Positions 8,988 through 18,328 of a stretch of 64,000 nt of DNA are shown piece by piece. The stretch spans positions 4,154,001-4,218,000 of the forward strand of contig NZ_CP082161.1 of the NCBI RefSeq assembly GCF_023101665.1, written 5' to 3'. The position numbers were made by a program, and so were the translations under genes. Within the stretch, counting starts at the first letter, position 1; every line of letters starts with the position of its first letter. The DNA is from Bradyrhizobium sp. 195 (GTDB taxonomy: Bacteria; Pseudomonadota; Alphaproteobacteria; Rhizobiales; Xanthobacteraceae). Under the pieces are notes generated by a model. That model was given only the letters and a program-made list of their open reading frames with translations, searched no databases and was not told the origin of the DNA.

Positions 8988-11297
8988 ATGTCGTCCTATT
9001 CTGATGATCTCCACCAGGCGGCACTCGCCTATCACCGTCTGCCGCGCCCAGGGAAGCTCGAGATCCAGGCTAGCAAGCCGCTTGCCAACCAGCGCGACCT
9101 CGCGCTGGCCTATTCGCCGGGTGTTGCCGCGGCCTGCACCGAGATCGCTAAGAACCCGGCGGAAGCCGCCACGCTGACCACCCGCGCCAATCTGGTCGCC
9201 GTGGTCTCGAACGGTACCGCGGTGCTCGGCCTCGGCAATATCGGCCCGCTGGCGTCCAAGCCGGTGATGGAGGGCAAGGCCGTCCTGTTCAAGAAATTCG
9301 CCGGCATCGACGTGTTCGACATCGAGATCGCCGCCGATACCATCGACCGCGTGGTCGAGACCGTGGCCGCGCTCGAGCCGACCTTCGGCGGCATCAATCT
9401 GGAAGACATCCGCGGACCGGAATGCTTCGAGATCGAGGCGCAGCTGAAGGAGCGCATGAAGATCCCGGTCTTCCATGACGACCAGCATGGCACCGCCATC
9501 ATCGTCGCCGCCGCCATCACCAATGGCCTCAGGCTCAACGGTAAGAAGCTGTCGGACGTCAAGATCGTGGCGTCGGGGGCAGGGGCCGCGGCGATCGCGA
9601 CTCTCAATCTCCTGGTGTCGATGGGCGCGCAGCGCAAGAACATCTGGGTCTGCGACATCGACGGGCTCGTGCATGAGGGGCGCAACACCACGATGGACCG
9701 CTGGAAGGCGGTCTACGCGCAGAAGACCGACAAGCGTACACTCGGCGACGTCATCGGCGGCGCCGACATCTTCATCGGCCTTTCGGCGCCGGGCGTGCTC
9801 AAGCCGGAGATGGCCAAGGCGATGGGCGACAAGCCCTTGATCATGGCGCTCGCGAACCCGACCCCGGAGATCATGCCGGAGGAGGCGCGCAAGGTGCGCC
9901 CCGATGCCATGATCTGCACCGGGCGCTCCGACTATCCGAACCAGGTCAACAACGTCCTGTGCTTTCCATTCATCTTCCGCGGTGCGCTCGACGTCGGCGC
10001 CAGCGCCATCAACGAGGAGATGAAGCACGCAGCCGTCGAGGCCATCGCCCAGCTCGCGCGCGAGGCGCCGTCGGATGCGGTTGCACAAGGCTTCGACACC
10101 GGCGAGACGCAAGGCTTCGGCCCGGGTTCGCTGATCCCGAGCCCCTTTGATCCCAGGTTGATTCTGCGCATCGCGCCGGCGGTGGCGAAGGCGGCGATGG
10201 AGTCGGGCGTAGCAACGCGGCCCATCACCAATTTCGACGAATACACCGCACTGCTCGAGCGCTTCGCCTTCCGCTCCGGCCTCGTCATGAAGCCGATGTT
10301 CGCCAAGGCCAAGACCCAGCCGGTGCGCGTGATCTACGCCGAAGGCGAGGACGAGCGCGTGCTGCGGGCGACGCAGGTCGTGCTGGAGGAGAACCTGGCG
10401 CGGCCGATCCTGGTCGGCCGTCCTTCGGTCGTGGAGGCGCGCATCAAGCGCTTCGGTCTCTCGATCCGCATCGGCAAGGATTTCGATCTCGTCAATCCCG
10501 AGGACGATCCGCGCTACCGCTCCTACGTGCAGTCCTATGTCGAGGTCGCCGGGCGTCGCGGCGTGACGCCGGATGCGGCGCGCACCGTGGTGCGCACCAA
10601 CAACACGGTGATCGCTGCGCTCGCGGTCACGCGCGGGGAGGCGGACGCCATGCTTTGCGGCGTCGAGGGCCGCTATATGAGCCATCTGCGCCATGTGCGC
10701 GAGATCGTCGGCTTCTCGCCTGGGATTAGCGACTACGCGGCGCTGGCGCTGCTGATCACCAGCAAGGGCGCCTTCTTCATCGCCGACACGCAGGTTCGTC
10801 CCAATCCGAGCGCGGAGGAGCTCGCCGAGATCGCATCGCTCGCCGCGGTCCACGTCCAGCGCTTCAACATCAAGCCGAAGATCGCCTTCGTCTCGCACTC
10901 GGATTTCGGCAGCTATGACACCGACTCCTCACGCAAGATGCGGCGGGCGACGCAATTGTTGAAGGACAAGCATCCGGAGATCGAGGCCGACGGCGAGATG
11001 CAGGGCGACACCGCGCTCTCCGCTGCTGCGCGGAAGATGGTGCTGCCGCACTCCCAGCTGGAGGGCGAGGCCAACATCCTGATCATGCCGACCCTCGACA
11101 CCGCCAACGTCGCCTATCAGATGATCAAGTCGCTGGCGGACGCGCTTCCCGTCGGTCCGATCCTGGTCGGCCCGGCGCGCCCGGCGCATATCTTGACGCC
11201 GTCGGTCACCGCGCGCGGCATCCTCAACATGACGGCGGTCGCCGTGGTGGAAGCCCAGGAGCGCGCCTCGCGGCAGCAGCCGACGTTGTTCACGTAA
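8988..11297 (+). CDS. maeB: NADP-dependent malic enzyme fused to phosphotransacetylase-like domain
   Basis: A 769-residue MaeB/TME-type enzyme that decarboxylates malate to pyruvate with NADP, linking the TCA cycle to pyruvate and NADPH. The malic domain (about 1-430) shows [28 protein letters not shown], the metal site [15 protein letters not shown] and the NAD(P)-binding [13 protein letters not shown]. The C-terminal 320 residues (from about 440, [19 protein letters not shown]) are a phosphate acetyltransferase-like domain, which in rhizobial malic enzymes is non-catalytic for PTA but involved in oligomerisation or acetyl-CoA response. No frame lesions are seen. Confidence 0.96.
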   Translation: MSSYSDDLHQAALAYHRLPRPGKLEIQASKPLANQRDLALAYSPGVAAACTEIAKNPAEAATLTTRANLVAVVSNGTAVLGLGNIGPLASKPVMEGKAVLFKKFAGIDVFDIEIAADTIDRVVETVAALEPTFGGINLEDIRGPECFEIEAQLKERMKIPVFHDDQHGTAIIVAAAITNGLRLNGKKLSDVKIVASGAGAAAIATLNLLVSMGAQRKNIWVCDIDGLVHEGRNTTMDRWKAVYAQKTDKRTLGDVIGGADIFIGLSAPGVLKPEMAKAMGDKPLIMALANPTPEIMPEEARKVRPDAMICTGRSDYPNQVNNVLCFPFIFRGALDVGASAINEEMKHAAVEAIAQLAREAPSDAVAQGFDTGETQGFGPGSLIPSPFDPRLILRIAPAVAKAAMESGVATRPITNFDEYTALLERFAFRSGLVMKPMFAKAKTQPVRVIYAEGEDERVLRATQVVLEENLARPILVGRPSVVEARIKRFGLSIRIGKDFDLVNPEDDPRYRSYVQSYVEVAGRRGVTPDAARTVVRTNNTVIAALAVTRGEADAMLCGVEGRYMSHLRHVREIVGFSPGISDYAALALLITSKGAFFIADTQVRPNPSAEELAEIASLAAVHVQRFNIKPKIAFVSHSDFGSYDTDSSRKMRRATQLLKDKHPEIEADGEMQGDTALSAAARKMVLPHSQLEGEANILIMPTLDTANVAYQMIKSLADALPVGPILVGPARPAHILTPSVTARGILNMTAVAVVEAQERASRQQPTLFT

Positions 11298-11311
11298 GGG
11301 CGTCGCTCTTG

Positions 11312-11463
11312 CCCTCTCCCCTTGTGGAGAGGGTGGCTCGCCGCGAAGCGGCGAGACGGGTGAGGGGTTTCTCTCCGCGAGCACCTCTCACAATTGGATT
11401 GGCGGATAGATACCCCTCATCCGGCGCTTCGCGCCACCTTCTCCGACAAGGGGAGAAGGGGCA
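11312..11463 (+). repeat. Intergenic palindrome pair, family E
   Basis: The gap of 288 bp after maeB holds a hairpin CCCTCTCC-N6-GGAGAGGG (11312-11333), a second hairpin CTCGCCGC-GAAG-GCGGCGAG-like stem next to it, and a diverged inverted copy (ACCTTCTCC ... GGGGAGAAGGGG) ending at 11463. This is a dispersed intergenic repeat unit. No gene is visible in it; it could also help end maeB transcription. Confidence 0.7.
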
Positions 11464-11585
11464 CCGCACGTGTGACGTGTTTTGAATTCCTTTCAGTTCT
11501 CCATTTCCCCGTTTGTAAACCGGCGCACGACTCTTCATAATCCTGCCGAGCATCCCCGCGCTCTGAGCTTGCCAAGAGGCCGATC

Positions 11586-12038
11586 ATGCCAGCGTTCGTG
11601 ACTTTCGGGCGGATCCTGTTCGCCGTGCTGTTCATCTACACCGGCGCGACCAAGCTCTTTGCTATCCAGGCGACGGCCGACTTCATCGCCACCAAGGTCG
11701 TGGTGCCTGAGGTGATTGCGCCTTACGCCAAGCAGGTCGAGACCGCGACCGCAATGACCACGCCTCAGCTGCTGGCGATCGCCGTCGGCGGCCTCGAGAT
11801 CGTCGCGGGGCTGATGATCGCGCTGAATTTCGGCGCGCGGTTCTTCGCGATGCTGCTGATCATCTATGTCGCGGTCGCGACCGTGCTGTTCGACGACTTC
11901 TGGAACCAGGCGCCGCCCGAGAATGCAAAGATGGTGGTCGACGCGCTCAAGAATCTCTCGATCATCGGCGCATTGTTCATGCTCATGGGATACGGCCGCA
12001 CCACGCGCCCGGCCGAGGCCGCCTACGGGGACGTATAG
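11586..12038 (+). CDS. DoxX family membrane protein
   Basis: A 150-residue small inner-membrane protein with four hydrophobic segments (about 4-22, 60-80, 85-103, 122-140) and the DoxX-type opening FGRILFAVLFIYTGATKL. Family members accompany oxidoreductases or respiratory functions, but most, like this one, have no assigned reaction. It stands alone, ending three bases before the stop of the convergent DHFR-like gene. Confidence 0.85.
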   Translation: MPAFVTFGRILFAVLFIYTGATKLFAIQATADFIATKVVVPEVIAPYAKQVETATAMTTPQLLAIAVGGLEIVAGLMIALNFGARFFAMLLIIYVAVATVLFDDFWNQAPPENAKMVVDALKNLSIIGALFMLMGYGRTTRPAEAAYGDV

Positions 12039-12041
12039 CGC

Positions 12042-12593
12042 CTACGCCCTACGCCAAGGTGTGACCGTGACGTCATGCGCCGCGTCGAGCAGATACGGCG
12101 CGGCCGGCTGCATCCCGTGGGACGCCAGCACCTCGTGCGGCGTCCGCTGGGGCACGCCGACGAAACAGCCTTCGCCGCCGGGCAGGCGCACGTGCGGAGC
12201 TTCCGACAGCCAGAACGTGTCGTAACGGCCCATGAATATGTCGAACACGGAGGGGCCGCCGATGATGGCGACCATGCCGGAGGCGACGTCCGCAAAGTCG
12301 CAGGCATCTTCGAAGCTCGCGTGTTCCGGATTCCACAGCGTCGCGTTCGGCATCTCCGGATCGACGGTGAGAGCCTTGATCTTGCGGGTCAGGATCAGCC
12401 GCTTGCGCTTCGGCGAGTTCGGCTGCTGTTCATGCGAGTTGCGGCCGTGCACGATCACCGCGGCGCGATCGAGCGCCTGCTCGAAGAACAGCTTGTCGCC
12501 CTCGAACTTCAGGCTGTCGGGCATGACGTGACCCGCGTCGGCGAGCATGCCGTCCGCTGAGACGATGACGTAGCCTTCGATCCGGAAAGACAA
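12042..12593 (-). CDS. Dihydrofolate reductase-like protein (DHFR/RibD C-terminal fold)
   Basis: A 183-residue soluble protein. The N-terminal EGYVIVSADGMLAD and the nucleotide-binding AIIGGPSVFDIFMGRYD (about 115-132) are the DHFR/RibD-C signatures, with VIVHGRNSHEQ corresponding to the G-R/K-T turn. It is unlikely to be the housekeeping FolA: the active-site acidic residue region is degenerate and the substrate is unknown. The gene ends seven bases before the downstream end of DoxX on the opposite strand and starts eight bases after the polysaccharide deacetylase stop, so it may share that transcript. Confidence 0.75.
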   Translation of the reverse strand: MSFRIEGYVIVSADGMLADAGHVMPDSLKFEGDKLFFEQALDRAAVIVHGRNSHEQQPNSPKRKRLILTRKIKALTVDPEMPNATLWNPEHASFEDACDFADVASGMVAIIGGPSVFDIFMGRYDTFWLSEAPHVRLPGGEGCFVGVPQRTPHEVLASHGMQPAAPYLLDAAHDVTVTPWRRA

Positions 12594-12600
12594 TGGCCGT

Positions 12601-13626
12601 CTATTCGGAAACGGTCGTCACCACCGAGTTGACCGGGCGCTGGCTCACCGTCGGCAGCTTGGCGTCCTTGAGCAGCTCCTGGTCGTACTCGGGCAGCGTC
12701 GATGCCGGGAATTTGGCGCGCATCGCCACCACCTTGTAGCCGCCGGCCTTCAGGCGCTTGAGCAGCTCGGGCAGGGCCTCCGCGGTGTGCTTCTGGAAGT
12801 CGTGCATCAGGATGATGCCCTTGCCCTTGGTGTCGAGCTTCTTCATCACGGTCTCGACCACCTTCTCGGGTTTCGAGGCCTTGAAGTCGAAGGAGTCGAT
12901 ATCGCAGGAGAAGATCGCGGTGTTGCGGTTGCCGAGATAGGTGACCATCTCCGGCGGATGCTGGAGCGCCGGGAAGCGGAAGAACGGCGAGGGCGAGATG
13001 CCGCCGAGCGCCCACTTCACCGCGGACAGGCCCTTCTCGATCTCTTCCTTGCGCTGCGCTTCGGTAAGTTTCTTGTTGTTGAGATTGGCGTGCGACCAGG
13101 TGTGGGTGCCCACGGTGTGGCCGGCCGCATAGACCTGCTTGAGGATTTCCGGCTCGTAGGTCGCGTGCTTGCCGATCGAGAAGAAGATGCCGGTGGTGCA
13201 TTCGTCGGCGAGCGCCTTCAGCACCGCGGGCGTGTTCTTGGGCCAGGGGCCGTCGTCGAAGGTCAGCACCACCTCCTTGTCGCGCAGGAAGTCGAGGTCC
13301 TTGAAATGCTCGAAGCCGAAGCCGGGGCCACCGGTGGTGTCGATCTCGACGGTGCGGGCGACACCGAGCGCGCCCGGCGTGTTGCAGGCCGCGCGGGCCG
13401 GTTGCGGCGCTTGCTTGGGCGGGGGCGGATTGACGAAACCCGCTGGCGCGGCGGCTGCCGCGGGAGCGGCAGCCGGAGCCGGGGCGGGCGTTGCCGCAGC
13501 CGGCGTTGCTGCCGGGACGGCTTGCGTCGCGGCTGCGGGCTTTGCGGCCGGAGTCTGCGACCATGCCGCGCCGGTCATGGCCAGGGATATCGCGCTTGCC
13601 AAAATCAGTCCTGCCGCCACGCGCAT
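12601..13626 (-). CDS. Polysaccharide deacetylase (NodB domain), exported
   Basis: Carbohydrate esterase family 4 enzyme of 341 residues, predicted to N-deacetylate a cell-wall or surface glycan in the periplasm. The start at 13626 gives a clean signal peptide (MRVAAGLILASAISLAMTGA) with GAGG seven bases upstream. An Ala/Pro-rich linker (about 25-75) precedes the NodB domain. Catalytic and metal motifs are present: TFDDGP (Asp base and metal Asp), HTWSH (metal His pair), RFPA and LMHD. The gene lies directly upstream of the DHFR-like gene on the same strand. Confidence 0.9.
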   Translation of the reverse strand: MRVAAGLILASAISLAMTGAAWSQTPAAKPAAATQAVPAATPAAATPAPAPAAAPAAAAAPAGFVNPPPPKQAPQPARAACNTPGALGVARTVEIDTTGGPGFGFEHFKDLDFLRDKEVVLTFDDGPWPKNTPAVLKALADECTTGIFFSIGKHATYEPEILKQVYAAGHTVGTHTWSHANLNNKKLTEAQRKEEIEKGLSAVKWALGGISPSPFFRFPALQHPPEMVTYLGNRNTAIFSCDIDSFDFKASKPEKVVETVMKKLDTKGKGIILMHDFQKHTAEALPELLKRLKAGGYKVVAMRAKFPASTLPEYDQELLKDAKLPTVSQRPVNSVVTTVSE

Positions 13627-13792
13627 GGTGTTGTCCTCGAGATTGATCCCGTTGTTCCGCCGCGGCTTTTCGCCTCCGGCAGAAATCATCCTGCCCCAAA
13701 CGATCCTAGCCTAGATGGTGGGCTATCGCCATTGCAACGGCTGTTTGGCATCCCGCCAGAATTGTGCCCAACCGGATCGGGCGCAACTTGCG

Positions 13793-14362
13793 TCAACTGT
13801 CGGCCAGCACCCTGGCGACGGCGGTCTTGATTCGCGTGTCGGCCGGTTCGACCGCGGACGGAAAGACATCGGCGATATAGCCATCGCGGCCGATCAGGTA
13901 TTTGTGGAAGTTCCAGCGCGGAACTTCCCGCGGTCGCGCCTCTGCCGCCCATTTGTAGAATGGATGCGCCTTTGCCCCGATCACGACGGCCTTGGCCGCG
14001 ACCGGGAAGGTAACACCATATTGGTGGTGCGCGGTCTGCGTGATCTCGCTGCTGCCGCCGGGCTCCTGGCCGCCGAAATCATTCGAGGGAACGCCGATCA
14101 CGGTGAGCCCGCGGGCGCGAAACTCGGTCCAGATCTCCTGCAGGCCGGCATATTGCGGCGTGTAGCCACAGAGCGAGGCGGTGTTGACCACCAGCAGCGG
14201 CTTGCCGGTGAAAGCGGCCAGGCGGATCTCGTCGCCGGACAAAGCGGGGAAGGAGAAGGCATAGGCCGAGATCCGGCTCATGCCGCCATCGGCGAATGCA
14301 CGCGTGACCGGCATCAGCGTGCCGGCCAGGGCCATGGTGAGAACGGTCCTGCGGTTCATCAT
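13793..14362 (-). CDS. Glutathione peroxidase family protein, exported
   Basis: A 189-residue thiol peroxidase of the GPx fold. The peroxidatic site reads NTASLCGYTPQ, with Cys in place of selenocysteine; VPSNDFGGQEPG and WNFHKYLIGRDG supply the Gln and Trp/Asn of the catalytic tetrad. The N-terminus NRRTVLTMALAG... is a signal sequence with a twin-arginine-like pair, suggesting export, unusual for GPx, which is mostly cytosolic. GGGGGA seven bases before 14362 supports the first of two adjacent ATGs. A 166-bp gap separates it from the deacetylase. Confidence 0.88.
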   Translation of the reverse strand: MMNRRTVLTMALAGTLMPVTRAFADGGMSRISAYAFSFPALSGDEIRLAAFTGKPLLVVNTASLCGYTPQYAGLQEIWTEFRARGLTVIGVPSNDFGGQEPGGSSEITQTAHHQYGVTFPVAAKAVVIGAKAHPFYKWAAEARPREVPRWNFHKYLIGRDGYIADVFPSAVEPADTRIKTAVARVLADS

Positions 14363-14451
14363 GACGGCATCCCCCGAAATGATCCGGGCGCATGTTACTC
14401 CGCCCGCGCGATCCGCCTCGTCAACACCGCGTTATCCGGCGCGGCGACAGA

Positions 14452-16044
14452 CTAGTACAGGCGGACGATGAAGTCGGTGCCTTCGCCGGTCTCGCCCTGG
14501 TTGATGCCCTGGTCGGAGATGATGATGGAGCCGCCTGACGTCAGCATCTCGTTGATCTTCGCCATGGTGTCGGCAGGGATCGAGATACGGTCGAGGGCCG
14601 CAGCCGGGCTGTCCGGCGTGACCACGGGCTTGGAAGTCACGGGCTTGGCGGCGACGGGGATCACGGCAGCGCCGCGTTCGCGGCGCGTGAGCCGGCCGTC
14701 GTCCTCGCGTGCCGCGGAACGGGCGGAGACGGGCAGCGACACCACCGACCAACGCAGTGCATTGGTATCGGTCTTGTCGAGTTCGGCGGTGAAGATATGG
14801 GTGCCGAGCGGCCGGTCGCTGGTGGCGATCGTGACCGGCACCTCGAACAGCGGCGCAAAATTCTGCCGCACGTAGAGCTTGGAATCCTTGCGGCTGATGA
14901 AGACGGCGATCTGGCCGGTCCGCTTGGGCGCTTCCGGCTTTGCGACCGGCGCCGGATCAGCAACGCGGCCTTCGTCCTTCTTCGCGTCGGGCGAGGCGGC
15001 GAGCGCAGGTGCCGGTGCATCGATCGTCTTTGCGGAGTCCGCTGCTTCCGTCTTGACCGGCTCGGCCTTGCCGGCAGGCTTGTCCTCGTTAGCCGGCTTG
15101 TCTTCCGACGGCGGCTTGGCCGCGTCAATTGCCTCGGCCGTCTTGGCCTTGTCGGCCGGGGCGGCGGCTTCCTCGTGGGCTGGCGCAGTGCCCGTGGTCA
15201 CATCCGACATCACGGTATGGCCGACGGAGGCGCGCAGCTCGAGCATGCTGTCGGCGCTGGCCGTCTTGGTCTCGGTGGGCTTGGTCTCGACCGACGCGGT
15301 TTCGGCGGCTTTGGTCTGCGCGGCGCCCTTGTCGGCCTTGTCGCCGACATTGCTCTGCGGCTCGAGGCTCGCGGCAGGCTGTGGCGGCACGCGCACCGAG
15401 GCGAGCAGGGGATGGGAGAAGCTGTGCGGCGTCATCTCGCCGGGCGCGACGATGACGCGCGCGCCCATCCTGGTCCAATTCCACATCTTCACCGCGAACG
15501 CCATCGGCATGCGGATGCAGCCATGCGAGGCCGGATAGCCCGGCAACGCGCCGGCATGCATGGCGACGCCGGACCAGGTGATCCGCTGCATGTACGGCAT
15601 CGGCGCGCCGCTGTAGATGTTGGAATGGTGGAATTTGTGCTTCTGGATGACGCTGAACACACCCATCGGCGTCGAATGGCCCTTCATGCCCGTGGACACC
15701 GGAGATTCCGCAAACACGCCGTTGGTGTCGTAGACCGTCACCTTCTGCCGGTCGATCGAGACGACGATGACCAGCGGCCCTTGTGGCTTTGCGCCGACTT
15801 GCTTTTCGGCGACAACCTCTTTCTTGCCGTCGCGCTTCTGCGGCTTCTGGCGCGGTATCTCGGGATGCCGGTTTTGCCGGGCGTAATAGGATCCGTCGGA
15901 ATAATCCGTCCAATAATAAAATGCTGCGTTTGCCTGGCTGGTCGCGCCGATCGCGCCCGCCGCCGTCAAAATGGCGACCCGCCACAGCCGCGCCGGCTTG
16001 GCAGAAAAACCCGACCCGTTCACGCTGTTCATCCTCGAATCCAT
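14452..16044 (-). CDS. L,D-transpeptidase (YkuD) with degenerate second YkuD-like domain
   Basis: A 530-residue periplasmic peptidoglycan crosslinking enzyme. After a signal peptide (cleavage near ATSQANAAF), the YkuD domain (about 90-220) carries MHAGALPGYPASHGCIRMP with the catalytic His and Cys. A long acidic, Ala/Lys/Thr-rich linker (about 235-385) follows. Residues about 395-450 (GQIAVFISRKDSKLYVRQNF ... PLGTHIFTAEL) repeat the start of a YkuD fold but no second His/Cys motif follows, so this half is probably non-catalytic. The gene stands alone between two convergent or divergent neighbours. Confidence 0.92.
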   Translation of the reverse strand: MDSRMNSVNGSGFSAKPARLWRVAILTAAGAIGATSQANAAFYYWTDYSDGSYYARQNRHPEIPRQKPQKRDGKKEVVAEKQVGAKPQGPLVIVVSIDRQKVTVYDTNGVFAESPVSTGMKGHSTPMGVFSVIQKHKFHHSNIYSGAPMPYMQRITWSGVAMHAGALPGYPASHGCIRMPMAFAVKMWNWTRMGARVIVAPGEMTPHSFSHPLLASVRVPPQPAASLEPQSNVGDKADKGAAQTKAAETASVETKPTETKTASADSMLELRASVGHTVMSDVTTGTAPAHEEAAAPADKAKTAEAIDAAKPPSEDKPANEDKPAGKAEPVKTEAADSAKTIDAPAPALAASPDAKKDEGRVADPAPVAKPEAPKRTGQIAVFISRKDSKLYVRQNFAPLFEVPVTIATSDRPLGTHIFTAELDKTDTNALRWSVVSLPVSARSAAREDDGRLTRRERGAAVIPVAAKPVTSKPVVTPDSPAAALDRISIPADTMAKINEMLTSGGSIIISDQGINQGETGEGTDFIVRLY

Positions 16045-16239
16045 ATTCCAATCAAACGTTAGTCTCGCAAAGGGGATACGCGTTCACCACCAGGGCGGTT
16101 CTGCTATCAGCGACTTTTGTCCAAGACGTAGCAAAAAAGCCTCACAGAGCGGTAAACGGCGGCCGCCTCTGCCCGCCTGTCGTCTTCCTGTCGGGCTGAC
16201 GCGTTCCTACATTGCGGGGACTTGTTACCGGAGAACTTC

Positions 16240-16788
16240 ATGTCATCTCGTTTCCCTGGTCTTGCCGGCATCCGCTTGAAAGGTCTCGCCTTATTCCTCC
16301 TGGCCCTGGCCGTGCCGGCGGCGTCCGTCCAAGCTGCCGACGAGCCCGATCTGATCTTCCGCCGCTCCACCGTGTTCAAATGGATGAGCCCGAACGACAA
16401 GCTCGCGACCTATGGCCTCGACGATCCCGAAGTCGAGGGCGTCGCCTGTCATTTCACGGTGCCGGAAAAGGGCGGTTTCAAGGGCTGGCTCGGCCTTGCC
16501 GAGGAGGTGTCGGACATTTCGCTGGCCTGCCGCCAGGTCGGCCCGATCAAGTTCAAGACCAAGATGGAGCAGGGCGACGACATGTTCCGCCAACGCCGGT
16601 CGCTGTTCTTCAAGAAGATGCAGATCGTGCGCGGCTGCGACACCAAGCGCAACGTGCTGGTCTACATGGTCTATTCGGACAGGATAATCGAGGGCTCGCC
16701 GAAGAACTCGACCTCGACCGTGCCGATCATGCCTTGGGGACCGGCGGACGCAAACGTCCAGAAGTGCGACGAGTTCTTCACACACTGA
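16240..16788 (+). CDS. CreA family exported protein
   Basis: 182 residues from ATG 16240, which has GGAG six bases upstream. A signal peptide (LALFLLALAVPAASVQAAD) is followed by the CreA core: VFKWMSPNDKL, DDPEVEGVACHFT with the first conserved Cys, DISLACRQVGPI, RSLFFKKMQIVRGCD and NVLVYMVYSDRIIEGSP. The family is widespread in proteobacteria and periplasmic; its biochemical role is not established. Two near-identical 17-bp direct repeats follow the stop codon. Confidence 0.92.
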   Translation: MSSRFPGLAGIRLKGLALFLLALAVPAASVQAADEPDLIFRRSTVFKWMSPNDKLATYGLDDPEVEGVACHFTVPEKGGFKGWLGLAEEVSDISLACRQVGPIKFKTKMEQGDDMFRQRRSLFFKKMQIVRGCDTKRNVLVYMVYSDRIIEGSPKNSTSTVPIMPWGPADANVQKCDEFFTH

Positions 16789-16789
16789 C

Positions 16790-16828
16790 CGCTTGCGTTT
16801 ACACAGTGATGCGCTTGCGTTTACTCAG
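16790..16828 (+). repeat. Tandem 17-bp direct repeat after creA
   Basis: Two copies of CGCTTGCGTTTACWCAG at 16790-16806 and 16812-16828, differing at one base, with a 22-bp period. Position just after the creA stop suggests a slippage duplication or a two-turn protein-binding site; nothing else supports a function. Confidence 0.6.
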
Positions 16829-17440
16829 GGACAATGACGCGACTGGCCTGCGGTTTGACAAGATGCGAGCCGGTCAGCCGCACGAAGGCTTGTGGCGCGG
16901 CCTCAAAGCCGCGGCCGGACTGCAGCGACATCGCGCCGGCTGAGGCGACGCGACTGGGTCGTTGATCTCCGCCGTCCGTCGGTTGGTCCGCCTCGCGCGG
17001 CGTTGCGCGATCTTGCGCCACCATAATGGCCATCCCTCAAGTGAGCGCGCCCGGTGATCCGGGCGTCCAGGTTTCGATGGCTTGGGTCGCAGCCGACGCG
17101 CGCCCGGTTCGACAGGACCAGCCTTCGTTTGCCGCTGCATTCGCAGGAAAACGTAAAATGCGTGTGAAGCGGGTGCGGCGGGAGCATGACGGCGGCTGCG
17201 TCGAGTGTGTTCGCACACCGGAGTGGGAACTTGGCAGGCCACCTTGAGCTCTGGCGAGACCTCACTGAAATGGTTGGCGTTTTCAGAGAATTGTGTCGTC
17301 GTCTCGGACCGGACGAAACAATTCTCACGGAGATGAAACCATTTTCGGCTTTTGGCGCATCACGGGCGAAACCGCCCATGGTTATCAGCTTCACAACGAC
17401 GAACGGCGCACCGCCGGCCACCGAATTCGGAGACAAGACC
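16829..17440 (+). other. Long intergenic region without a recognised gene
   Basis: About 610 bp between creA and the next small gene. Open frames on both strands here are Arg/Pro-rich shadows with no ribosome binding site or recognisable motif. I see no tRNA, transposase remnant or clear terminator. It may be decayed sequence or hold a non-coding RNA that cannot be seen by eye. Confidence 0.4.
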
Positions 17441-17605
17441 ATGCGCGCGCTCAGCTTCATCCTTGCTTTCGCTTTCGTGGTTGCCGGCTCCTCGTTGGCG
17501 GGCTCGCCGGACGGCAATCTGCCCGGCGTCGGCACCTTCCAGTACAGCGGCTCGCCGGTCACCGTCACCACGTCGCAGCCGATCGTGGTTGCCGCGCGCT
17601 TCTGA
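17441..17605 (+). CDS. Small exported protein (54 aa)
   Basis: MRALSFILAFAFVVAGSSLA is a good signal peptide; the mature peptide SPDGNLPGVGTFQYSGSPVT and a short tail has no Cys. GGAG lies nine bases before the ATG. Small proteins with a GSPDGxLPGxGTFxY core recur in bradyrhizobia as I recall, but no function is known. The gene is followed after 35 bp by another exported protein in the same direction. Confidence 0.65.
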   Translation: MRALSFILAFAFVVAGSSLAGSPDGNLPGVGTFQYSGSPVTVTTSQPIVVAARF

Positions 17606-17640
17606 TCGACAACAAGAAAATTCAGCCGATAAAGGCCGTC

Positions 17641-18003
17641 ATGATCGTTCGATTTTGCGCCGCTGCGTTCGTCTCTGTTCTGACGATCAATGCCGCTCAG
17701 GCGCAGGTGCGCGCGCCCACCAGGTTACCGAATCCCCGCAGCGAGTTCGTGCGCCAGTGCGCGCCGCGCATGATCGGCCGCTGGGAGCACCCGGAGGCAG
17801 TCTGCGGCTGCCTGCACGATCACGCCGCGGCCGCCGTCGAGGATCGCGACCTGCGCGAAGCGCTGTTGCGCGGCATCAGCGAGACCGGCGTGCCCACCAT
17901 CGAGACCGACTGGGTTCCGGCTTCCAAGCAGGGCGAGATCGGCCCGACCTTTACCAAGATCGCCAAGCCAACCCTGCAATGCATGTTCGATCCGGCGAAG
18001 TAG
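17641..18003 (+). CDS. Exported protein of unknown function (120 aa)
   Basis: Starts MIVRFCAAAFVSVLTINAAQAQ, a typical signal peptide. The mature part has four Cys (FVRQCAP, VCGCLHD, LQCMFD), which probably form disulfides, and the segment FVRQCAPRMIGRWEHPEAV. I do not recognise the family. It is probably periplasmic, and faces the convergent small exported protein at 18016. Confidence 0.7.
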   Translation: MIVRFCAAAFVSVLTINAAQAQVRAPTRLPNPRSEFVRQCAPRMIGRWEHPEAVCGCLHDHAAAAVEDRDLREALLRGISETGVPTIETDWVPASKQGEIGPTFTKIAKPTLQCMFDPAK

Positions 18004-18015
18004 GTTCTCAGGCCA

Positions 18016-18264
18016 TCATTTTGTTTTCGGCCCCTGCCGCGGCACGCAGGAGCTCGTGCGCGAGACGCCCTTGTCGGTCATCTTTGCGCCGCGCACTTCC
18101 TTGACCTGTCCGGCAGGGCAGGTTCCGTCGTCCACCAGCACGCGCTGGCCGAGCTTCAGATCCACGATGTCCTGCTCGCGTCCGACCGTGGCGGCATGCG
18201 CCGCAGCGGCAAGCGCGATGGAGATCAGGAGCGAGAGGCAGGTCGCGTGGCGGAGTGACATCAT
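18016..18264 (-). CDS. Small exported protein with two Cys (82 aa)
   Basis: Signal peptide LSLLISIALAAAAHAA, then a basic mature domain of about 58 residues containing DLKLGQRVLVDDGTCPAGQVKEV and a second Cys in RTSSCVPRQG. GTCPAGQVKEVxG is a recurring phrase in small rhizobial secreted proteins, function unknown. The start could be either of the first two Met codons. Confidence 0.7.
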   Translation of the reverse strand: MMSLRHATCLSLLISIALAAAAHAATVGREQDIVDLKLGQRVLVDDGTCPAGQVKEVRGAKMTDKGVSRTSSCVPRQGPKTK

Positions 18265-18328
18265 GAAGGCTCCCGGAATCGATGACGCAATGTAGGGAGC
18301 GGCGAGCGATTCTAATAGCCAAGCTTGC

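Noticed and set aside
8895..10898. 667-codon reading antisense to maeB
   Set aside because: Same reason: mirror of a real gene with the third-position GC bias, no start signal and no motif.
17026..17247. 73-codon reading in the gap after creA
   Set aside because: It has no ribosome binding site and shows no motif; composition is that of random high-GC frames.
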